Shown: positions 47,214 to 56,200 of the stretch, piece after piece
How the letters are laid out: each line of letters starts with the position of its first letter
Position numbering within the stretch: position 1 is the stretch's first letter
Origin: a virus
Strand: one strand, 5' to 3'
Length of the DNA stretch: 64,000 nt
IMG/VR virus record: IMGVR_UViG_3300034066_001346
Span: 32,798-96,797 of that record
The notes under the pieces: generated by a model
What the model was told of the DNA's origin: nothing
The model's input: the letters and a program-made list of their open reading frames with translations, nothing else
The model's database searches: none
Made by a program: the position numbers and the translations under genes

Positions 47214-50200
47214 ACTGTAATTCCTCCACCAGTCATGCTCTGTCTTCTTGCTCCACGGGCATCCATTATATTAACTATATGGTTTGCAAGCTCTTTAACA
47301 TCTTGTCCCTGTGCGCCATTAACAACAATTCCTCCAGCATTATAGTGGTGAATTGATCCACCTTTATTATACCCTGGAACTTGATTGCTAGCAATACCTA
47401 CCGTGCTTGTTGGAATGTTATATGTAGGAGAAGCCATTCCTCCGTTGGCAAATCCTGGTATAGACATTTTTGGATTAAATGAGGTGTTTACAATTCCCCC
47501 ATTGGCAAATTTAGGAATTTGTATTTTGCCATTGTTAACAAATCCCCCGCCTGCTGCTTCTTCCACATTTTTTAGCTGTTCTTTGATATCAGAAATTATT
47601 GACATAAAATCTTTTTCAGATAAAGCTCCCCTAGCATATAGACCTACAGCTGATTTTTGAACTGCTAAAAGATCTTTTTCATCTGCATAAGTTTTTCCAC
47701 TTGTATATTTGCCAAAACGTGTAAACATTAAAAGTGCGCCTAAAGCTTTTTGCGTATCACTTATTCCAACACCTATATCTCCTGTTTGAGCTCTTTGTGC
47801 ATTTAAAATATATTCAAATGGGTTGTGTCCTGAGCCATGAGCTAAGTTGTCTATGTCGCTAGCATTATGTCCGCCATCAAACCTGACTCCAAGATTCGCA
47901 GCCATTTCTGCTATCTCTTCTTTGTTTAAAGAGCTAAATTCTCCTCTAACGGCATACCTGTATTTTTCATCTATTCCAATTTGTTTCTTTGCTTTATCTA
48001 TTGCTAGTATTTGCAAAATTCTTGAAGCGCTTAAATACTCATCAGATTCATAATTGCTTCGTGCTGGCATGTAAAATTCTTCTGAGTGACTACCTCCCAT
48101 AGCATTGTCTGTACGTGCTATAGGTTTTAAATTACCATTTTCGTTAACTGCTTGTAATATTTGAGCAAGCTCTGATTGAGAATATTTTTCTTTTGCTAAA
48201 TAAAATATTTCTTTTGCTGAAAAATCTTCTGCAATTATTGGAGGTTCTTCTCCATCTTTATACAAATTAAGTTCTTTTAATTTTGCTATATAATCAGATT
48301 CTTCAAGTGGAAAGCCTGAGCTTAGCTCTCCTTCTTTTTTACTGTAGTGAAAAGGCTTTCCAAATCTTTGCAAGAAATAACTGTCTACTGAATGAAGCTG
48401 TTCTGGTTTTCCATTGTACTTCATTAAATTAGAAAGTGTGCTTACTATAAATGGTCTATCTGGCTTCCATTCACCCTGCATATGTGACTGAACTGCGTCA
48501 TAAATTCCAAAGTGTCTTGATGTTCTAGCTGCGGCTAATTGTTCTAGAGTGCCGACAGTTCCTTCAGGGAGGCCTTTTGGACCAAAAAATCTAGAAAGTA
48601 TGTGGGTCGCTGCATCTTTTTCAAAAAGATCTCCCTTGCCATCTGTTGATGGGAAATCGTCATTAAATATTCTTATCATAGGAATATCTCTTGGTGTTAA
48701 AGGAGTGTAAGAAGGATCCCAGCCTCTTGCTTTCAGGTCTGCAATTTCTTTTTTAGTTAAAGGCTTTTCTCCACGCACCCCATGCAAGCCACCTCTTGGG
48801 CCGCCTTGTCGTGCAATATTGGCAGCTACCGCTTCTTGTTGTAGTCTGACATTTTCTATATATTCCTGAACCATTTTTGTAAGTAGTGGTGAAATTGCTT
48901 TTGTTTTAGTTTTAATAGCAACATCATCTCTTGTATTGCCACGCATTGCAGAAATTAATTGTGCAAGCCCTGCTGGATCTAGTGACTCTGAAAGCTCTGG
49001 CCTTCTAAGGCCAAAAAGATGTGGGGATGCTAAATCTTGTGGATCAACCTTTTTTAAATTTATGCTACCTGATGCTAGCATATTCATTAAAAATTCTTTT
49101 ACTTCTCTATCGCCCCATTGGTATCCTGAATCCATTTTATCTAATAATCTTCTAGCTTTTGTATGGTTTGGATCTTTTTTCAAAATATAGGATAGGATTC
49201 CTTCTGGTGTTGTAGGAATAATATCAGTTACCTGATGGCTTGCTAATAATGAGCTTAAATTTTCAGTACGACCTTGAAAAACAACTGCGTCATTTCCAAA
49301 ACCGCTTCCTGAATGCACTGGTACATTTTTCCCTTCATGAATTACAAATGGCGGGTAAACGTTATTTGGCTTAAAATCATCTGAAGAAATTTTTACTTGT
49401 GGTTTTTGAATCATTGAAGATATTTTATTTTCGGCAAATGGTCTTGATGCGCCGATGATTGCTGCAGTTATAGCATTAGATGTAAATTTTGGAACTGCTG
49501 ATGTTGCATATGGTATAGAACCCTTTGGAAGAAGAGAGCCTAATCCAGGAAGTCCTTTTGACAATCCATATCCTTCAGCTAGTCCTCTTATCGAAGCGTT
49601 TCCAGCTGCTGCTGGCAATAAGAATGAACCAAAATCTAATCCAACTTGTGCAGCAATTTCTGGAAGTACAGACTTAACTCCTTGTTGTTTTATTTTTTCT
49701 TGTTGTGATTTTAATCCTTCTATGTTTGTAGAAGCAATTGGGTTTGTACCAGTAAAGGCTGCTTGTACTCTGTCTAAAGATAATATTGCTGGAAATAAAA
49801 AGTTGTCATAAATTTTTTGAGCAACAGATTTTGGAGCTTTATAATTACTTGCCATGTGTCCAGCAGGCAAACGTCTGCGGCCTGATCTTCTACCTGATGA
49901 AGATTCCATTTTTTGTTTTAGGGCAGCTGATACAGAGCCCATTGATGACATTCCTAAACTATGTGGGGCGCCTGAATGAGTATGTCCTACTGGTCCGCCA
50001 GCATGGAACATTAGCGGTCCTAAACCGTAAGCACCATTGCCAATGCCACCCGTAGAGGCGCCAGAGCCTGCAAGACGCATAGGGTCTCTGTCTATGCCCA
50101 TTCCTGGGCTTGCAAATGGCTTGCGTGGCTGCTCAAGCATCTGATGCATGTAGTCTGAATGCTGTGGGACCGAACCGCTAAATTTAAGTCCTGGTATTTC

Positions 50201-53200
50201 TGTTCCGCCCCAAATATCCATGCCTGGGCTGCGTGGCCCAATAAATCTTGAAAGTTCTCCCCAATATTGACCGAAAGGATTACCTATAGGTCTTCCAGAT
50301 CTAGAGTAAGGAACACCTGGCTTTCTTTGTCTTGGTACTGTTAGTGGCCCCTTAATCCAATTTCCAGAATCAGTTAAGCTGTTTACAACTTTTCCACCTT
50401 CTGCAAACTTCTTTATGTTTACCTTTGTGCCTGCAAAAATTCTTGACCCGCCCATATATTTTGGATCATTTAGCTGTGGATTCATTTCCATTAATTGCTT
50501 GACGCTAATACCATACTTTGCAGCAATTGCAGATAATGTATCTCCTCTGCCTACTGTGTATCTATCATTTTCATAATCTGACTTAGCATCATCTGCGCTG
50601 TAATATTCTGGTGTGCCATATCCATACTTAATAGTATCTACTGGCTTATATGAAGGTCTTCCAAATCCTACAACTGGAGCATTCTTCATATTGTATTGTC
50701 TTACTTTTGCATGTACTCCGCCGCCGCTTCTTTGACTTCCAGAACCTGATGTATTTCCTTCTATAGTTGAAACTGCATTGCTACTTAAAACATTTCTTAC
50801 TAACCCTACGTGAGAAATTCTATTAACGCCATCTCCTGGGAAATCCATGAAAGCTAGATCTCCACGCTTTGGATTCATCTTTGTCCACTTGCCACTCTTC
50901 ATAAATGACTGAGCTCCACCAGGAGTCCAAATCATGCTTGCTAAATCTACCCCAGCATTTTTTGCTGCCCAATTTATGAATGCTCCGCACCATGCTATGT
51001 ATCTGCTCTGCAGATCATAAGCCTTTTGTGCAAATCTACCAAATATAGTGTCGTTGTTCTTTCCTTCTTTATATCCAAGCATAGACTCAGCTGCTTTAAT
51101 CATTGAGTCTACTGTGCCTAGAGTGCTTTCTTTTCCGCCTCTCATCTTACTTACTTTTCCGCCATTTGCAAATCTACCAGCATTTAAATCATGAAGGAAT
51201 GATGGACCAAATTCTTTTTCAGCTTTTTTAACTGAGTCTGCTTTTATTACCCACTCACCGTCTGAAAGCATTGCAGGAATTGAATCAGATGTTGAAGTTC
51301 CTGGACCACTTACATTTCCTCCGCCATCATAATTAGTTGCATAGCCGCCCATAGCAAGTTTTCGGGCTCTTGATGGGAATATCTTTGCATCATATCCAGA
51401 CTCAACAACATATTTAACTCCATCAACTTCAAAATATTTACCCTTTTGATATTTATTTGTATTAATAATATATGTCAGCCCTGCTTTAGTTATTGTTCCA
51501 TCTTTAGACTTTAGTGGTGCTGCTTCTGCGGCAGTTGTTCCCCCTGGTGCAACTTTAGGAAGAGTTGCGGCGTTAACCTTAAATGGATCCTCTTTTGTTC
51601 CACTTCCAGTTCCTGATGTCGCTCCAGCAAATTTATCTACTGCAAGAATAAACTTATCTACAGCTGATGCAAATGCTACATTTTTATTATCATTTACTGC
51701 CTTTGCTAAAGCCTGTGCAAGCTGAAGTTCTGGAGACATAGCAACTGGCTTGCCACCAGCTTGTGAAGGAGGCTGGTTAATTGCAGGATAGTTGCTAAGC
51801 ATTTCATCTGCAGCTTTTTTAATTGATCCGCCAGCTTCTCTCATTTCATTAAAGATTTGAATTAGAAGCTTTTCGTCTGACTTAGAGAAGTTGCCCCCTG
51901 GATTTCTTGTTACAATATCATTTATTCTTGCTCTAAAGTCAGCAATAGTGGCAAGGTCTGCAGACTTTTTAGCAGCTGCTGAGCCTGCTGTGGCGTTATT
52001 GTCTGCTGCATCATCTATTATTTTTTGCAATCTTTCAATTTCTTTATTTTGTTGCTCAATGCGCTTTTCATAATCATTTGTAATTGATTCTCTTGTAATC
52101 TGTCTTTGTCTATCTTCTTGCAATTTCTTTATGTTAAGTTGAGATTGAGCAGCAGCAGCAAGATCACCAGCAGCCAAGAACTCCTGATATCTTATCTGCT
52201 CTTCCTTTAAAGATTTAGCAAAGTCGGCTTCAGCCTGCTGAACATCCAAAAGCTTTAATCTAGTATTTCTTTCTTTTTCTAACTGATTTATAACCTTCTG
52301 GATTGACTTTATTTTATCCTTGTAATAATCGGCATCAAACTTTGCAGCAGCCTTTTGAGCCTTAATTGCATTTTCAGAGGCTTTCTTTGCTGCATCATAA
52401 AGTTTTGCTAAAGCAGAGAGGGGGTTATTTGAATCTGTTGATGAAGTTACTTCATTTAAAGCACCTTGGTATGCAGCAAGTTGTCTGGCAAATTCTACAG
52501 CTTCCTTTCCAGTCATAGCTGCAATATTTATTTTATCTGCTAAACCAGCTGCGTATATCGCTGTTTTTGCATAAATACTTTGAAGGGTTTCTCCATTTTT
52601 TAATATAGTTGCATAAACTAAATTTTGTTGTTTAAGACCATCTAAAGTCTTTTTATCTATTTCATTTGTTGCGCCTTTTATTTTTCCTATTTCATCCAGG
52701 GTCTGCTTAAGTGCATCAGCTTCTGTTAATTCTGTTTTACCATCTTCTCCGCCTTTTGATCCAACCAAAGAATCTTGGTAGGTAGAAAGAACATTAATCA
52801 TATTCTCTACACCAGTATTTAGCTCTTCTAAGAATCCCTTACTTGTGCTACCGTTCATTGCTACTATTGCATTTGAAACCATTTTAACTGATGCTGCGGC
52901 AGCAGATGCTCTGTCTGTAATTTGTTTAAATGAATCAGAAGATATTGCTGAAACTGACTGACCTGATTTATTTGATGCAGCAATTAAAGCATAAATTTTA
53001 TTTGTTGCTTGTTGCACAGACATTCCCATAGATACATATTGAGACTTAAGCGATGTAGCTAATTGATTAACCTTAGATGAATCTATATTATTAAACGCTG
53101 CTAAAGTTTCTGGCATTTCTTTTTTAACTCTAGCAGTTTCTTCTCTTAATTCTTTAATTGTAAAAGTTAATCCACTTATACCAGTTTTTGTATTTGAGTC

Positions 53201-56200
53201 ATACGATGCACTTGCTTTAGCACGCTGCAAATCTAGCTGAGCATTTATATCTTTTAATCTAGTAGATAGGTCTTTGTACTTTCCAGAAAGACCCGCCTCT
53301 CCTAAAGTTTTTTCATTAGCTCCAAATGCTAGTCTATTTGCCTTACCAGCATCTTCATACTTTTTCTTTAGATCTAATAATACTTTTCCTAAAGCTATTG
53401 CAGATGTTACTGCTAATCCAAACCCAGCAAACTTCATAACTTTTGATAATGTAAGTGTTCCTTTTATTAAAAATGGCAAAATTGATGCTACTTGTCCTAA
53501 CATAGAGCCAATCATAAAGCCCGTGTTTCCACCCATAGCTTGTCCAGCCACTCCTCCGCCAACTGCTGTTGCCATGCTAAATACTTGAGCTTTAGCTCCG
53601 TATGGATTTATCCCTGACGAACCTTTTGTTATTGGAGTCATTCCCATTTGAGTTGCTAAAGGGGTTTCGTATCCAGGCATAGTAGGAATAGCAGGAAGTC
53701 CATATCCTGTTCTGTTCTTAACAATATCTCCGCCTGGAATTATTCCGCCTGAATTTCTAGGAACAAATATTTCTGGTCCGTTTTCTCCAACAAGGTAAGG
53801 TCTGTTTGCATTAACTGGACCACCCATGGCACGTGTACCGTCAACAACTGTTTCTAATTTCAATGTTCCATTTTCATATCCAACTACTCTAAACTTTCCA
53901 CCAAAAATAGATTCTTGTTCGGATCTTGAGTTATGTCCAGCTACCTTTTGTCCAAATGGCGCTGAGAATTTTGCATCTGGGAATATGTCAGAAGCTGGAA
54001 CAACATTTCTATTTTTTACAGATGCCTCTATAAGTATTGATGACCCATCTGCGGATGCTCCGTGTCCTGGCGCAAATAGGGAAGCAATATCTCTATTTTT
54101 ACTCCATGATGAACGGCGCATAATAAATTCTTGACCAATAAGTCCAGATGGATCTCCACTTAATCTTGCCTGATCAATTGCCTCTATAATATTTTGAGGA
54201 AGAGGGTTTGCTCTATTTTTGCTTAGTTTTAATCCTCTATAAAGAGTTCCGCTAAACTTTCTAGACAACTTCTTCATTAATTCTGTAGCGCCTGGAGTCT
54301 GTAATATTCCATAGTTACCAGCCATGTATTGACGAAGTATATACTTCCCACGCTCTTCTTCAGATCCAATTGGGAACTGTCGCATAACATTTTGTCTTGC
54401 GAATCTATCGTCTTGATAAATTACTTCTCTTGTCCACTCATAATCATCTTGTCTATCTTTTGGAACCATGGTTCTACCAATTTGAAGTGGACCATGAAGT
54501 GGATCTTGATTTCCTAATGTGTATTGATACCCTGGCATTCTAAAGCGTTCTTGTGGCTTCCACCTTGCAGTTAATCTGGCAATTGCACTAGATGCTAATG
54601 ATGGAACTCCATAGCCGTATCTTCCTCTTTGTATATTGCCTCCTGGAATCATTCCTCCAAGATTTGCAGCAAACGGTGTGGCTGATGAATTTCTGGAGAA
54701 TCTGGTCATTGCTCCAATTTCTGCAGAGTTTACTAGTTGTCCCCACATGGCTTCATTCATTAAGCCATTTCTTCTTTCTACGAGAGCATTTAGTCTGCTA
54801 GCTGCGAGCTCTGCAACTTGTTGTGCTTGAGCCTCTGGAACACCAATATCTTTTAGTTTTCCTAAAAGACTTTGCATGTCTTGCCAGCCTACTTCTCTCC
54901 ATGAATCTTTCCAGCCTTTTCCATCTGAAGTTCTTGCTGGAGATCCGTCGCCCTTAATTCTTTGATTAAATTTTGAAGTGTTTTTTACCCATGTCGTTGA
55001 CAATGCAGTAAGTGTTGATAATTTACTGCCTTGAGGTACTGATACGCCTAAAGATCTTAATACTGATACTGGAATCTGATCTTCTGGACCGTACCCTAAA
55101 GATTCAAGTCTTCTTACAAATGCAGGAGGAAAAGCATGAACTAATACATCTCCCCTTTTTGTTGGAGTAATTCCATATCTCTTATTAGTCTCATCAGAAT
55201 AAATTGCACTAGATCTTGAACGTGCTGAAGAATATTGTATAGAACCTGATCCTGGCTCTGAAACAGATTGTGTATTAGAACCAGTTGTATCCCATCTATT
55301 TCTGCTAGCTCTCCAGTATCTTGTTCCTGGAGATCTACCTCCTCCTATCATGGAAGATCTAGCTAAATAGTTGGCGATTAAAGATGCTGGATTTAGACCG
55401 TAGTTCTTTTTATTTCTAGATACATCTCCACCGAATGCGTATCCATTATTAGCTGCGTCAACTGCAGCATACAGTTCTGGATCTCTATGTATACCTGGGC
55501 CAAAAATAGTTTCTTTTGGAGTTAGCATAGCCTTCATTGTAGATCCGCTATTACTAAATGTTGAAGGTGCAGCATCTACTAAATCTTTATTGCGTGGATC
55601 TAGCGAAGCTTGTTGATTTAAAACATATCCGTTTAACGGAACATTTCCAAACCTATCGTCATAGTTAATAGATGACGGACCTGATACTACTGTCTTATTT
55701 GGCCCAAAGCTCTCAATGTCTCCACCGACATTAAATCTTTTTGGTCTTGTTGTTTCAATACTATAAGGAGCACCATATGTTTTAACTCCAAGCACTCTGG
55801 CAATGGAATTAAATAATGTTCTTGTTCTTCCTGGACGAGTAAGCTCTTTCATGTTTGCCTTACCAGTAACAGGATCAAACGCTGGTTGGTCTACGAGGGG
55901 TAGCTGTGTTAAGTTTATTGTTCTTCCTTGTGCAGTAGCAACTTCTGTTGCTGCCTGCCCCATCATCATTTCAATCTGTCTATTTAAAGCAACAACTCTT
56001 GCTCTTGCTTGATCAACAGTTATTTTTGATGCTTGCAGCTGTGCAACAATTTCAGCAGATTCTGTTGCAGCTAAAGTTGTTATTCTTGACATTTGAGGAA
56101 GAAGGGCTTGATATGAATCTGATAATGAAGTTGTAATTAATCCAGTTGCTGCAACTTCACGCTTTAGTAAAGCAATTTCTGCTTCCGACTGCATTGCAAG

